Shown: positions 27,539 to 37,456, counted from the first letter of the stretch. The stretch: 64,000 nt of DNA from Rhodocyclaceae bacterium (GCA_018261935.1 JAGTRP010000009.1:1-64000); one strand, 5' to 3'. A program made the numbers and translations. The notes: generated from the sequence alone by a model not told the origin.

Positions 27539-30367
27539 ATGAGCCAAGAGATAGCGGGTTCGCCCCAGGCGGACCATGGAAAGTTCCAGGCCCGAACCAC
27601 CGACGGGCTGCCGCGGGCCCCCTTCTACTGGGCGGCGGGGCTCACCCTGATCCTGGCCTGCGGCCCCTTCCTGCCCTTCGTCAAGCTTTTCCCCACGCCG
27701 GCCAGCTACCAGCCTGTCCATACCCTGCTGGAGTTCATCGCCGTGGCCGTCTCCGCCATGGTCTTCGCCCTCGGCTGGAACCTGCGCCGGCAGGAGGAGA
27801 ACAGCCAGGCGGTGCTGCTGGCCGCCATCTGCCTGGGTTTCGTCCTGGTGGACCTGGCCCACACCCTGTCCTATCAGGGCATGCCGGACCTGGTCACTCC
27901 CAGCAGCCCGGAAAAAGCCATCTTCTTCTGGCTGGCCAACCGCATGACCGTGGGCCTGGCCCTCTTCGCCGTCGCCATCCTGCCGCCCCAGCGCTGGTCA
28001 GCCGCCGCCAGCTACGTGGCCCTCGGCACCGTCATCGCCGTTTCCGGCCTCGTATGGTGGATCGGCTTCTACCACCTGGACATGCTGCCCCGGACCTTCA
28101 TTCCCGGCCAGGGGCTCACTCCCTTCAAGATCATCGTCGAAGCGCTGGCAGCGGCCATCTTTGCCATTGCCGCCCTCCTGCTGCTGAAACGGGCCTGGCG
28201 GGAAAGGCAGGCCAACCTGGCCTGGCTGGCGGCCGGCGCCTGGACCCTCGCCCTCGCCGGCCCCTTCTTCATCATCTACCACGACATTACCGACCTCTTC
28301 AATCTGCTGGGCCACATCTACATGTCCCTGGCCTACCTGATGATCTACCGGGCCCTCTTCGTGGCCGGGGTCGCCGCCCCCTACGAGGCCCTGGCCCGGC
28401 AGCGGGCCCTCCTGCGCTCCCTCATCGACTCGGTGCCCGACCTCATCTTCTTCAAGGACCGGCGCTCCGCCTATCTGGGATTCAACCAGGCCTTCGCCGC
28501 CTATTCCGGGCGCAGCGAGAAAGTCATGATCGGCAAGACCGACTTCGATTTCGCCCCGCCCGAGGTGGCCGCCTTCTATCGGCAGAAGGACGTGGAAATG
28601 CTGGCGGCGGGGCGCCCCGTCAGCAACGAGGAATGGATCGATTACCCGGATGGGCGGCGCGTCCTGGTGGAAACCATGAAGACTCCCCTGCGGGGGCCGG
28701 ACGGAGAGTTGCTGGGCATCATCGGGGTCAGCCGGGACATCACCGAACGCAAGCTGGCCGAGGCCGCCCTGCGGGCGAGCGAGGAATCCCTCCAGGCTTA
28801 CCGGGGCCACCTGGAGGAACTGGTGGCGGCCCGCACACGGGAACTGGAGGAGGCCCGGGCCGAAGCGGAACGCCTGGCCCGGGTGAAGAGCGATTTCCTC
28901 GCCAACATGAGTCACGAGATCCGCACCCCCCTGAACGCCATCCTGGGCCTCGCCCAGATCGGCGAGCGCCAGCAGGCCGATCCCAAGGCCCGGGACAGCT
29001 TCCGGCGCATCCTGGATACCGGGCAGATGCTGCTGGGCGTCATCAACGATATCCTGGATTTTTCCAAGATCGAGGCCGACAAGCTCAGCCTGGAGGACGG
29101 CACCATCGACCTCGGCCAGATGATCGACGATGCCGTTGCCCTGGTATCCTTCCGGGCCCGGAGCAAGGGCCTCGATTTCAAAGTCGACAAGGCCGCCGAC
29201 CTGCCGGCCGCCTGCCGGGGCGACCCTCTGCGTCTCTCCCAGGTGCTGGTCAATCTGCTCGCCAACGCGGTCAAATTCACCAAGCAGGGACAGGTCTCCC
29301 TCGCCATCTCCCGGAACGGGGATACCCTCGTCCTGCGCGTCGCCGACACCGGCGTCGGCATCGGCCCCGAGCACATCGGCCGCCTCTTCGTCCCCTTCGA
29401 GCAGGCGGACGGCTCCACCACCCGCCGCTTCGGCGGCACCGGCCTCGGGCTCACCATCTGCAAGCGACTGGTGGATCTGATGGGGGGCGAGATCCGGGTC
29501 GCCAGCGTCCCCGGCCAGGGCAGCACCTTCGAAGTCCACCTGCCCCTGGAGGAGGCGACGCCCCCCGCTGCCGCACCGGCGGCACCGGCGCCGACCGGCC
29601 ACCGCCTGGCGGGATTGACCCTCCTGGCCGCCGAGGACAACCCGGTGAACCGGACGGTGCTGGAGGATATCCTGGCCCTGGAGGGGGCCCGCCTGGTCTG
29701 CCTGGAGGACGGCTGCCAGGCCCTGGAGCGGCTGCGCCGGGATGGCCAGGAAGCCTACGACATCGTCCTCACCGACATCCAGATGCCGTGCATGGACGGC
29801 TACGAGTTCGCCCGCCACGTCCGGGAACTGGCGCCGACGCTGCCGGTGGTGGGCCTGACGGCCCACGCCATGGCCGAGGAGCGCGAGCGTTGCCTGGCCG
29901 CCGGGATGGTGGAGCACGTCGCCAAGCCCATCGACATCGACGGGCTGGTGGCGGTGATCCGCCGGTACGCCCGGCCGCCGGCGGCAACGGCGGCGGCGAC
30001 ACCCGAGCCCACTGACGACTCCGCCATCGACTGGGGCGGACTCGAACGCCGCTACCGGGGACGGCAAGCCTTCATCGACAAGATTTTCGCCGTCGCCCTC
30101 GAGCACTGCGGCGAAACCCCCGCCGCCTTGCGGGAAGCGGCCCGGTCCGGGGACCTGGAGCGGATAGGCTTCCTCGCCCACGGCCTCAAGTCCACGACGG
30201 GCAACCTGGCCGTCCCGGGGCTCCAGGACCTGGCCACCCGCACCGAACAGGCGGCCCGCCAGGCGGCGCCGGAGACCCGGGCTCTGGCGGCGCAGCTGGC
30301 CGCCGGGCTGGAGCATCTGCTGGCCGAAATCGCCGCCCGCCGGCCGGCGCCCTCCGCCTGCGCCTGA
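27539..30367 (+). CDS. MASE3-PAS hybrid histidine kinase with receiver and HPt domains
   Basis: 942-residue inner-membrane kinase. The first 280 residues form seven or eight membrane helices with the look of a MASE3 sensor (FVLVDLAHTLSYQGMPDLVT; ANRMTVGLALF). Then follow a PAS domain (about 290-420, DLIFFKDRRSAYLGFNQAF), the HisKA domain with His459 (NMSHEIRTPLNAI), the ATPase (ADTGVGIG; GGTGLGLTI), a receiver with D746 (VLTDIQMPCMDG) and an HPt domain with His881 (FLAHGLKSTTGNLA). All relay residues are present. The start ATG 27539 has GGGGGAGGCGAC in front. Its stop abuts the stop of the convergent trehalose-phosphate synthase gene. Signal and output are unknown. Confidence 0.93.
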   Translation: MSQEIAGSPQADHGKFQARTTDGLPRAPFYWAAGLTLILACGPFLPFVKLFPTPASYQPVHTLLEFIAVAVSAMVFALGWNLRRQEENSQAVLLAAICLGFVLVDLAHTLSYQGMPDLVTPSSPEKAIFFWLANRMTVGLALFAVAILPPQRWSAAASYVALGTVIAVSGLVWWIGFYHLDMLPRTFIPGQGLTPFKIIVEALAAAIFAIAALLLLKRAWRERQANLAWLAAGAWTLALAGPFFIIYHDITDLFNLLGHIYMSLAYLMIYRALFVAGVAAPYEALARQRALLRSLIDSVPDLIFFKDRRSAYLGFNQAFAAYSGRSEKVMIGKTDFDFAPPEVAAFYRQKDVEMLAAGRPVSNEEWIDYPDGRRVLVETMKTPLRGPDGELLGIIGVSRDITERKLAEAALRASEESLQAYRGHLEELVAARTRELEEARAEAERLARVKSDFLANMSHEIRTPLNAILGLAQIGERQQADPKARDSFRRILDTGQMLLGVINDILDFSKIEADKLSLEDGTIDLGQMIDDAVALVSFRARSKGLDFKVDKAADLPAACRGDPLRLSQVLVNLLANAVKFTKQGQVSLAISRNGDTLVLRVADTGVGIGPEHIGRLFVPFEQADGSTTRRFGGTGLGLTICKRLVDLMGGEIRVASVPGQGSTFEVHLPLEEATPPAAAPAAPAPTGHRLAGLTLLAAEDNPVNRTVLEDILALEGARLVCLEDGCQALERLRRDGQEAYDIVLTDIQMPCMDGYEFARHVRELAPTLPVVGLTAHAMAEERERCLAAGMVEHVAKPIDIDGLVAVIRRYARPPAATAAATPEPTDDSAIDWGGLERRYRGRQAFIDKIFAVALEHCGETPAALREAARSGDLERIGFLAHGLKSTTGNLAVPGLQDLATRTEQAARQAAPETRALAAQLAAGLEHLLAEIAARRPAPSACA

Positions 30368-32617
30368 CTAGGTCGGCAGGGTGGCCGGCGCCGTCTGCTC
30401 GCCGTCCTTGTCCAGGAGCCGGCCGCGCCGGCGCATGATGGCGGCGTCGAGGAGCATGCGGCCGGCCCAGCGGTAGACGTTGAATTCGCTCACCAGGCCG
30501 CGCATCAGGCGCATGCGGTCGCGCTGCTCGTCGGCCGGCATGGTCAGGGCCAGGTGGAGGGCGGCGGCGCACTGGTCGATGTCGTAGGGATTGACGATGA
30601 GGGCTTCGGGCAATTCCCGGGCCGCCCCCGTGAATTGGCTGAGGATGAGGACGCCCTGCTCGTCGTCCCGGGCGGCGATGAATTCCTTGGCCACCAGGTT
30701 CATGCCGTCGTGGAGGCTGCTGACGAAGCACAGCTCCGCCGCCCGGTAGTATCGATAGACGTCCTCGGGCTCGTGGTGCTCGATCCGGAGGACGATGGGC
30801 GGCACTCCGCCCCCCCCGAAGCGCTCGTTGATCTGGGCGGCCTGGGCCCGCACCTCGGCCTCGTGGTGCTGGTATTCGTCGATGCTGGAGCGGCTGGGGG
30901 CCGCCACCTGGATGAAGCAGAAGCGGCCGATCCATTCCGGCTTCAGTTCCAGGAGCCGCTCGATGGCCCGCAGCCGTTCCAGAATGCCCTTGGTGTAATC
31001 CAGGCGGTCGACGCCGAAGCCGATGGCCGTTTCCATGGGCAATCCTTCCCGGCGGCGGATCTCTTCCCGGCATCGGGGCACCGGCACCGCCACCATGGCC
31101 GGGTCGGGGGGCCAGGCGATGGAGATGGGATAGCGGCGCACGGCGGTGGCCTTGCCCCCCAGGGTAACGGTAAAGGATTCCCGATCCACCCGGGCCTCCA
31201 GGAAGCGGTCCACCGTATCGACGAAATTGTTGCAGTGGAACTGGGTATGGAATCCCAGGATGCTGCTGCCCAGCATCCCGGTGAGGATCTCCTCCCGCCA
31301 GGGGCAGATGGCGAAATCCTCCGGGTTAGGCCAGGGAATGTGCCAGAAGGCGATGATGGTCGCTTCCGGCAGGGCTTCCCGGATCATCCGCGGCAGAAGG
31401 GCGAAATGGTAGTCCTGGACGAGGACGATGGGGTCCTTGGTGGTGGACTCGGCCACCACCGCCTCGGCGAAGCGGCGGTTCACTTCCTGGTAGTAATTCC
31501 AATCGCTGGAACGGAAGACCGGCCGCACGTGGGCGATATGGCAGAGGGGCCAGAGCCCCTCGTTGGCGAAGCCGTAGTAGTAGCCCTGTTCCTCTTCCTG
31601 GGAGAGCCAGATGCGGCGGATCTCGTAGGCCGGCCTTTCCGGGGGCACCGGTACGTGGTCCCGCCCATCCACCACCGCCCGGTCGGCGGAGCCGCTGCCC
31701 TGGGCGATCCAGGTGCCGGAACAGGCCCGCATGATGGGTTCCAGGGCGGTGACCAGGCCGCTGGCCGGCCGCTGCACTTCGATAGCGTCGCCCCGCCGCT
31801 CGTGGATGTAGGGCTCCCGGTTGGAGACCACGATGATGTTCTCGCCCCGCAGTTCGCTGTGCAGGATGGCCCGCAGGGTGTCCGGTGTCCAGGTCAGCTG
31901 GCTCTCGTCCCGGGCCCGGTATTCCGACTGGAGGTCCCGGATGAGGCGCTGCAGATCCCGGGCGATGGGCTTGAACTCCGGCACCACCTTGGCGGGCGGC
32001 ACAGGGTTGTGCCGGGAGTGCCCCGCCCCCTGCAGCAGGCTGCGCATGCCCTGTACCCAGCCGCGCCAGGCAAACTGGGCGACGATGACGGTGATGAGGG
32101 AAACCGACAGGGCCAGGCCGATGAAGAAATAGAAGATGTAGCGCCGAGTCTCCTCGCTGCGCCGGGCGAAGAAGCTCATGTCGTGAACCAGCACCAGGCG
32201 GCCGTCGGGGGCGTCGGCGGTGATCAGGGGCTTGACGCTGACGTGCAAGGGCCCGCTGGGCGTGTCCAGCAGCTGGCCGTTTTCCCCTTCCCAGAGGCTC
32301 AGGTCGCTGCAGTGGATTTCCGCCGGAAAGTAGCGGGAGGCCACCGCCCGGCTGGCGGGGGCGGGGCAATAGCCAACGGCGAAGAGGCGCTCGTCCCGGG
32401 ATATGCGGTTGAGGAAATCGTTGATCCGGACCGCCGAGCGGGTGGCCAGCTCATCCTCCAGGGGCACCTGGACAGTGGTGGCGATGAGGGTGGCGCGGAC
32501 ATCCAGGTCCCGCACGAACCAGCGCATGGTGAGCTTGTCCACCACCGGCATGACGGCATAGGCGAAGGCCGCCAGAACGATCAGCAAAGGCAGAATGAAG
32601 CGCAGGGCGAGGGGCAT
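30368..32617 (-). CDS. otsA: Membrane-anchored trehalose-6-phosphate synthase
   Basis: 749-residue protein. The C-terminal 470 residues are a GT20 glycosyltransferase that would make trehalose-6-phosphate from UDP-glucose and glucose-6-phosphate ([55 protein letters not shown]). The first 270 residues are unusual for OtsA: a membrane helix (about 5-22), a periplasmic segment of about 140 residues, a second helix (about 160-183) and a HAMP-like linker, as in a receptor. The start ATG 32617 follows AGGTGGGG. No trehalose-phosphatase gene is adjacent. Enzyme identity is firm; sensing of osmotic or envelope stress by the N-terminus is inference. Confidence 0.9.
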   Translation of the reverse strand: MPLALRFILPLLIVLAAFAYAVMPVVDKLTMRWFVRDLDVRATLIATTVQVPLEDELATRSAVRINDFLNRISRDERLFAVGYCPAPASRAVASRYFPAEIHCSDLSLWEGENGQLLDTPSGPLHVSVKPLITADAPDGRLVLVHDMSFFARRSEETRRYIFYFFIGLALSVSLITVIVAQFAWRGWVQGMRSLLQGAGHSRHNPVPPAKVVPEFKPIARDLQRLIRDLQSEYRARDESQLTWTPDTLRAILHSELRGENIIVVSNREPYIHERRGDAIEVQRPASGLVTALEPIMRACSGTWIAQGSGSADRAVVDGRDHVPVPPERPAYEIRRIWLSQEEEQGYYYGFANEGLWPLCHIAHVRPVFRSSDWNYYQEVNRRFAEAVVAESTTKDPIVLVQDYHFALLPRMIREALPEATIIAFWHIPWPNPEDFAICPWREEILTGMLGSSILGFHTQFHCNNFVDTVDRFLEARVDRESFTVTLGGKATAVRRYPISIAWPPDPAMVAVPVPRCREEIRRREGLPMETAIGFGVDRLDYTKGILERLRAIERLLELKPEWIGRFCFIQVAAPSRSSIDEYQHHEAEVRAQAAQINERFGGGGVPPIVLRIEHHEPEDVYRYYRAAELCFVSSLHDGMNLVAKEFIAARDDEQGVLILSQFTGAARELPEALIVNPYDIDQCAAALHLALTMPADEQRDRMRLMRGLVSEFNVYRWAGRMLLDAAIMRRRGRLLDKDGEQTAPATLPT

Positions 32618-32776
32618 TGCCCCACCTCTTCGTTCTTGTCTGCCCGGGCGCGCTTCTTCGAGGCGGTCGGGAATGCCGGGTACCAACCCGGCAGGAAGTC
32701 GGTCTCCGCTGGCAGTTGCATGAAGCCTATGGCGACCTTGGCCGGCAATAGTTCCCTGCCGCCCGAGGGAAAGGGC

Positions 32777-33319
32777 CTAGCGCTCCAGCCGCACGATCCA
32801 GGGCAGGAAAACTTCGGTCACCAGGACGGTCTGGCCGCCGAGGCGATGGGCAGAGCGCCGGGCCCACAATTGGATGGCATCCCCTTTTCCGGCGCAGCGG
32901 TCGGCGCGCCCATACAGCGGGTGGCGCCGATCCAGGCGGCGGAACTCGATGGCCCCCCGGGCGAAGCCGGGGTGGGCGAAGAGGAGGGACCCCAGGGAGC
33001 GGCTCCCCAGCCCGGCCAGCCAGCCAGCCAGGCGTCCCCGGGGCGCCCGGGGCAGGATGGTGTGGGCATAGATGACCGGCACACCGTCACATTCCAGGAG
33101 AACCTCCCGGACCCAGGCCCGTTGCCGCCGCTGCATTCCGACGGCGGCGGCCTCGTCCGGCAAGGGCCGGCCCGATCCCTGGCTCAGGAGGCGGATGCGG
33201 AAATGCCCGCTGGCCGCCTGGCAGCGGGCCGTGAGGGAACCCGGCTCGGTGAGCCAGGAAGCGAGTCGGCGGTCGGCGGGGGCGGGAAACAGGCGGGAGC
33301 GCCAGCGGGCGGTCGCCAT
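32777..33319 (-). CDS. ubiC: Chorismate--pyruvate lyase
   Basis: 180-residue cytosolic enzyme that splits chorismate into 4-hydroxybenzoate and pyruvate, the first step of ubiquinone synthesis. Family features seen are WVREVLLECDG, RSLGSLLFAHPG, EFRRL, LWARRSAHRL and LLVTEVFLP-like ends (VLVTEVFLPW). Length fits UbiC (about 165-190). The start ATG overlaps the stop of the DUF192 gene by one base (TGATG), so the two are probably translationally coupled. It is the last gene of the run from nirJ or rluE downwards. Confidence 0.87.
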   Translation of the reverse strand: MATARWRSRLFPAPADRRLASWLTEPGSLTARCQAASGHFRIRLLSQGSGRPLPDEAAAVGMQRRQRAWVREVLLECDGVPVIYAHTILPRAPRGRLAGWLAGLGSRSLGSLLFAHPGFARGAIEFRRLDRRHPLYGRADRCAGKGDAIQLWARRSAHRLGGQTVLVTEVFLPWIVRLER

Positions 33320-33750
33320 CACTGGGGCGGCGGCACCTTCCCGAGCCCGGCCAGCCGGGACCCCGGCTTGATGCCCTTGCCGGCGAACCAGCCCTGGTTC
33401 ATCTCCAAGGCGAAGCGGGCCGGCTTGGCGGCGCAGTGGCTGTCCAGGGTCTCGGGCTGCATGTCCTCGATGTTGATGATCTTCCCATCCTCGTCCAGGA
33501 AGGCCACGGAGAGGGGCAGGAAGGTGTTCTTCATCCACATGCAGTGGCGGGCGACTTCGGGGAAGACGAAGAGCATGCCCTGCTGGGGCGCCAGGGCGCG
33601 GCGCCCCATGAGGCCCTGCATGCGGTTTTTCAGATCGGCGGCCACTTCGGTCTCGATGCGGTAGAAGCCGATGGTCAGGTCCATTCTCGGCATCTGTGCC
33701 TGGGCGGCGCCGGCGAGCCCGCCCAGGAGGAGGCATAGCAATTTCTTCAT
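33319..33750 (-). CDS. DUF192 family exported protein
   Basis: 143-residue protein with a signal peptide (MKKLLCLLLGGLAGAAQAQ). The DUF192 domain is clear: RMQGLMGRRAL, GMLFVFPEVARHCMWMKNTF, PLSVAFLDEDGKIINIEDM and the final FALEMNQGWFAGKGIKPG. The function of the family is not known to me. It lies 12 bp after the small basic protein gene and overlaps ubiC by one base. Confidence 0.88.
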   Translation of the reverse strand: MKKLLCLLLGGLAGAAQAQMPRMDLTIGFYRIETEVAADLKNRMQGLMGRRALAPQQGMLFVFPEVARHCMWMKNTFLPLSVAFLDEDGKIINIEDMQPETLDSHCAAKPARFALEMNQGWFAGKGIKPGSRLAGLGKVPPPQ

Positions 33751-33762
33751 GCTGGCTTTCGA

Positions 33763-34032
33763 TCAGTGGCGGGGGGGCCGGGCCTTCTTCTTGCCCTTGG
33801 CGGCCTTCCCGTGCTTCTTGCCGTGGGGCTTGTGAGCGGTCTTCTTCTTGGCGGGCTTGGCCTTGGCCTGCTGGGGTTTGGCGGGGGCTGCCTTGCGCAC
33901 CTTGGGCACCGGGGTGTCAGAAGCGACCACGGCGTCATTGGGATCCTCCGCCGCCCGGGGGGTGGCGGCTTGGGCGAACAAGGCCGTCGAAGCGAAAGCC
34001 ACGGCGGCCAACAGGCTCAGGAATTTTTTCAT
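33763..34032 (-). CDS. Small secreted lysine-rich protein
   Basis: 89 residues: a signal peptide (MKKFLSLLAAVAFASTALFA, cleaved near AQA) and then a low-complexity tail of Lys, Ala, Pro and His (KPAKKKTAHKPHGKKHGKAA). The mature part is strongly basic and probably disordered. It overlaps rluE by four bases (ATGA), which supports it as a real translated gene. No function is recognised; acid-shock-like or cell-wall-binding roles are only guesses from composition. Confidence 0.7.
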   Translation of the reverse strand: MKKFLSLLAAVAFASTALFAQAATPRAAEDPNDAVVASDTPVPKVRKAAPAKPQQAKAKPAKKKTAHKPHGKKHGKAAKGKKKARPPRH

Positions 34033-34616
34033 CGGGATTTCTCCTTGGCGGGATGATGGCTGAAGTCGTCATAGCCGCCGGCGAAGGTGCGCCAAGTTCC
34101 GGGCACCAGGCCCTCGAGGCTCATGTGCCCCACCGCCGAGCGGATCAGCCGGAGCGTAGGATAACCGATGGCAGCCGTCATGCGCCTGACCTGGCGGTTC
34201 TTTCCCTCGGCGATGCGGATTTCCAGCCAGGCGGTGGGCACCGATTTCCGGAAGCGGATGGGGGGATCCCGGGGCCACAGCCCGGCCGGCTCGTCGATCA
34301 CCCTCGCCTTGGCCGGCTTGGCCGTAAAGTCCGACAGCGCCACGCCGCGGCGCAGGGGTTCCAGGTCGGCGTCGGCGGGCTCGCCTTCGACCTGGGCCCA
34401 GTAGGTCTTTTCCAGCTTGAACCGGGGATCGGCGATTTTGGCCTGGAGGCCGCCATCGTCGGTAAGGATGAGGAGGCCCTCGCTGTCGGCGTCCAGGCGG
34501 CCGGCCACATAGACGCCCTTGACCGGGATGAATTCATCGAGGGCTCGCCAGCGGCCTTCGGGGGTGAACTGGCTCAGGACCCCGTAGGGCTTGTTGAATA
34601 CGACGATGTTGGACAA
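34029..34616 (-). CDS. rluE: 23S rRNA pseudouridine synthase, RluE/RsuA family
   Basis: 195-residue cytosolic enzyme. The catalytic Asp lies in GRLDADSEGLLILTDDG near residue 42; other family motifs are FNKPYGVLSQF, EKTYWAQVEG, EGKNRQVRRM and HMSLEGLVPG. Lack of an S4 domain and the short length match RluE, which modifies 23S rRNA in E. coli (U2457). It starts three bases after the nirN stop and overlaps the next gene by four bases, so it may be read through from the nirJ promoter as well as its own. Confidence 0.88.
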   Translation of the reverse strand: MSNIVVFNKPYGVLSQFTPEGRWRALDEFIPVKGVYVAGRLDADSEGLLILTDDGGLQAKIADPRFKLEKTYWAQVEGEPADADLEPLRRGVALSDFTAKPAKARVIDEPAGLWPRDPPIRFRKSVPTAWLEIRIAEGKNRQVRRMTAAIGYPTLRLIRSAVGHMSLEGLVPGTWRTFAGGYDDFSHHPAKEKSR

Positions 34617-34619
34617 AAC

Positions 34620-36191
34620 TCAGTGGGAAGTACCTTCGGAACGTGTAATTTTATTCCACACGTTGTACTTCCCCACCGGTTTCTTCATGGGCAGGCGCTT
34701 CACTTCCTTCAGGGTCTGGGCATCGAAGACGATGAGGGCGCCGTCCATTTCCCACAGGCTGGCGAGGACGTAGCGCCCGTCCCGGGTGAATTCCACATGG
34801 GCGAAGGTCTTGCCCGGCTCCGGCTTCAGCTCGGCCGCGATCTCCAGGGTCTGCTTGTCGATCACCTGCATGGTGTCCTTGAATTCCCGGCTCATCATGG
34901 CGTCGGTCCAGGCGTAGCGGCTGTTCTCGTGGCTGCGCATGAAAAAGCCGGGCCCCCGGGTCTGGATGTGCTTTACCGGCTGCCAGGTGGCCATGTCGAT
35001 GACGCTGACCACCCCCTGGTTGAGGTTGGGGGTCGCCATCACCGTCTTCCCCTGCCATTTCCAGGTGATGCCGGAGCCCAGGTGGGGCATGCCCGGCAGT
35101 TGCAGGTCGGCGATCTTCCGGCGGGCGTCCAGGTTCACCACCTGGCCCTTGCCCCCTTCCCGGGATGCCCCCATCACCTCGTCGTAGCCCTGGGTGAAGA
35201 AGAAATCGTCCAGGTAGTCGTCCAGGGCGGTGCGCTGGGGATTCAGGAAGCCCGGAATGAAGGCGCCTTCCCGGTACTTGAAGTCGTGGATGACGCCGAC
35301 GGGCACTTCCGCCGCCTTGGGATCGTAGGAGATTTCCCAGACCTCCTTGACGTCCTTCAAGGCGGCCACGAAGCTCTTGCGGGGTCCGGCGTCGTAGACC
35401 GCCGAGACCCGGGAGGTGGTGGTGCGGTCCTTGTCGGTCACCGGCAGGATTTTGGCCACCTTCAGGTCGGCATCCAGGATGACCAGGCTGTGGGGCAGGT
35501 AGTTGGCCACCGCCACCCATTTGCCGTCGCCGGACACCGCCGCGTTGCGGGTATTGATGCCGGCCCGCACCTCGGCCACGACCTTGAGGTTCCAGAGGTC
35601 GAACTTGGAGATCCAGCCGTCCCGGGAGGCGAAGAAGACGTAGCGCCCGTCCGGCGTGAACTTGGGCCCGCCGTGGAGGGCGAAGCGGGACGGGAAGCGG
35701 TGGATGGGCTCCAGTTTGTCGCCGTCCAGGATGGAGACGTGGTGGTCGCCGCTTTCCACCACCACGAAGAGATTCATGGGGTCGGCGGCGAACTGGGGCT
35801 GGTCCGGCAGGCTGCCGGGGGCATGGTGGACGATGCGGGAGGCGGCGATTTCCTCCTCGCCCCAGGCCGGCATGGGGGAGACCGGGGTGTAGGCGTAGTC
35901 CGCCAGGGCTTTCACCTCCTCGGCCGCCAGCTGCTGCCCGAAGGCCGGCATCTGGGTAGCCGGCCGGCCCTCCCGGATCACTTTTTCGGCTTCCGGCTTC
36001 CGCAGCCGCGCCAGGTTCTCCGGCAGGAGCGCCGGCCCGACGCCGCCCAGGCGGTCGGGTCCATGGCAGCTGGCGCAATGCTGGGCGAAAAGGGCTTTGG
36101 CGTCGGGGGCGGCTTCCGCCAGCCGGGCCATGCCCACCAGGAAATAGACGGCGAAGGCCGCCGCCACGACGATCTTCCAGGTGCTGGTCAT
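34620..36191 (-). CDS. nirN: NirN, c- and d1-heme protein of heme d1 maturation
   Basis: 523-residue periplasmic protein related to NirS. A membrane-type signal (about 5-23) precedes a cytochrome c domain with C39, C42 and H43 (CASCH), then an eight-bladed d1-binding propeller. In Pseudomonas NirN oxidises dihydro-heme d1, the last step of d1 synthesis, and interacts with NirF and NirS. The motif ISKFDLWNLKVVAEVRAGIN matches the NirS/NirN family. It overlaps the nirJ stop by four bases. It is distinguished from nirS by its divergent sequence and its pairing with nirJ. Confidence 0.92.
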   Translation of the reverse strand: MTSTWKIVVAAAFAVYFLVGMARLAEAAPDAKALFAQHCASCHGPDRLGGVGPALLPENLARLRKPEAEKVIREGRPATQMPAFGQQLAAEEVKALADYAYTPVSPMPAWGEEEIAASRIVHHAPGSLPDQPQFAADPMNLFVVVESGDHHVSILDGDKLEPIHRFPSRFALHGGPKFTPDGRYVFFASRDGWISKFDLWNLKVVAEVRAGINTRNAAVSGDGKWVAVANYLPHSLVILDADLKVAKILPVTDKDRTTTSRVSAVYDAGPRKSFVAALKDVKEVWEISYDPKAAEVPVGVIHDFKYREGAFIPGFLNPQRTALDDYLDDFFFTQGYDEVMGASREGGKGQVVNLDARRKIADLQLPGMPHLGSGITWKWQGKTVMATPNLNQGVVSVIDMATWQPVKHIQTRGPGFFMRSHENSRYAWTDAMMSREFKDTMQVIDKQTLEIAAELKPEPGKTFAHVEFTRDGRYVLASLWEMDGALIVFDAQTLKEVKRLPMKKPVGKYNVWNKITRSEGTSH

Positions 36192-37327
36192 TGGCCGATC
36201 TCCTCATCGGTGAGGTAGCAACCCGGGTCTTCCGCCCAGGGGTCGCCGGTGAGCTGCTGGGCCCGCACCCGGGTGTTGCCGTTGCAGATGGCGAGATGGG
36301 CGCAGCGGCCGCAGCGCCCCTGCACAGCCCGGGGGTAGGCCTTCAAGCCCGCCATGAGGGGATCGGAGACGTCCGGCCAGATTTGCGAAAAGGGCCGCTC
36401 CCGCACGTTGCCCAGGGTGTGGTGCCACCACATGGTGTCGGGATGGACATTCCCCAGGTTGTCGATATTGGCCACATTGACCCCGGAGGCATTGCCGCCC
36501 CACTGCCGAAGCTTGGCCTCGATGTGGGCGGCCTGGCCGGGAAAGCGCCAGCGCACCCAGTGCAGGAAATAGACGCCGTCGGCGTCGTTGTTGCCGGTGG
36601 TGAATTCCTTGCGCCGTCCCTTCTGCCAATAGCTCCAGCAGGTCTCGAAGAGCAGTTCCATGGCCCGGCGGGTGAGCTGGTGCTGGGCATCGTCCCTGCG
36701 GTTCTTGTTGCCCCGGCCGGCATAGTTGAGGTGGGAGAAGTAGAAGCGGTCGATGCCCTCGTCCTCCACCAGCTGCAGAAGGTCCGGCAGGTCGTGGGCA
36801 TTGTCCCGGGTCATGGTGAAGCGCACGCCGACCTTGAGGCCCTGGTCCCGGCACTGGCGGATGCCTCTCATCGACCGTTCGAAAGCGCCGTCCAGGCGGC
36901 GGAACTGGTCGTGGGTTTCCCGGATGCCGTCCAGGGAAACCCCCACGTAGTCGAAATCGCACCCGGCGATGGCGCCGATATTGGTTTCATCGATCAGGGT
37001 GCCGTTGGAGGAAAGGGCCACGTAGAAGCCCAGGGCCTTGGCCCGCTTGGCGATGTCGAAGATGTCCGGCCGCAGGAGGGGCTCGCCGCCGGAGAGGATG
37101 AGCACCGGCACCCCGAAGGCCCGGAGGTCCTCCATGACCCGGAAGGCCTCGTCGGTGGAGAGCTCGCCCTTGAAATCGGTGTCGGCGGAGATGGAGTAGC
37201 AGTGCTTGCAGGTGAGGTTGCAGCGCCGGATCAGGTTCCAGATGACCACCGGCCCCGGGGGGTTGCGCTTCGGCCCCACCGGGGTGGGGGCGGCGATTTC
37301 CTGCAGGTATTGGGAGATACGGAACAT
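36188..37327 (-). CDS. nirJ: NirJ, radical SAM heme d1 biosynthesis protein
   Basis: 379-residue radical SAM enzyme that replaces the two propionate side chains of didecarboxysiroheme by oxo groups. The cluster motif is CxxxCxxC at C36, C40 and C43 (RRCNLTCKHCY), followed by GGEPLLRPD. A C-terminal Cys group (RCGRCAHLAIC, then GCY) fits the auxiliary cluster. The start ATG 37327 has AGGGG seven bases upstream. It is the first gene of the nirJ-nirN unit, behind an FNR/Dnr-like box. Confidence 0.94.
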   Translation of the reverse strand: MFRISQYLQEIAAPTPVGPKRNPPGPVVIWNLIRRCNLTCKHCYSISADTDFKGELSTDEAFRVMEDLRAFGVPVLILSGGEPLLRPDIFDIAKRAKALGFYVALSSNGTLIDETNIGAIAGCDFDYVGVSLDGIRETHDQFRRLDGAFERSMRGIRQCRDQGLKVGVRFTMTRDNAHDLPDLLQLVEDEGIDRFYFSHLNYAGRGNKNRRDDAQHQLTRRAMELLFETCWSYWQKGRRKEFTTGNNDADGVYFLHWVRWRFPGQAAHIEAKLRQWGGNASGVNVANIDNLGNVHPDTMWWHHTLGNVRERPFSQIWPDVSDPLMAGLKAYPRAVQGRCGRCAHLAICNGNTRVRAQQLTGDPWAEDPGCYLTDEEIGQ

Positions 37328-37382
37328 GGAAGCCCCTGCTCAAGAATTGGGGCCATTCGACCCCAGGCCGAGGACGGCGGCA

Positions 37383-37396
37383 TTGACCTGAATCAG
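37383..37396 (-). promoter_or_regulatory. FNR/Dnr-like binding site upstream of nirJ
   Basis: On the minus strand the site reads CTGATTCAGGTCAA, eight of ten matches to the palindrome TTGAT-N4-ATCAA. Its centre lies 29-30 bp upstream of a TCGAAT hexamer (37355-37360), the exact spacing expected for a class II FNR promoter centred at -41.5. This places a transcript start near 37348, 21 bases before the nirJ ATG. Regulation by an FNR, Anr or Dnr-type protein under low oxygen or NO is inferred. Confidence 0.7.
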
Positions 37397-37456
37397 GGAA
37401 ACACGGCGGCATGCCGGCTGTCCAGGCCGGAAATCCGCCAGCCGGGGGGATGCGGA

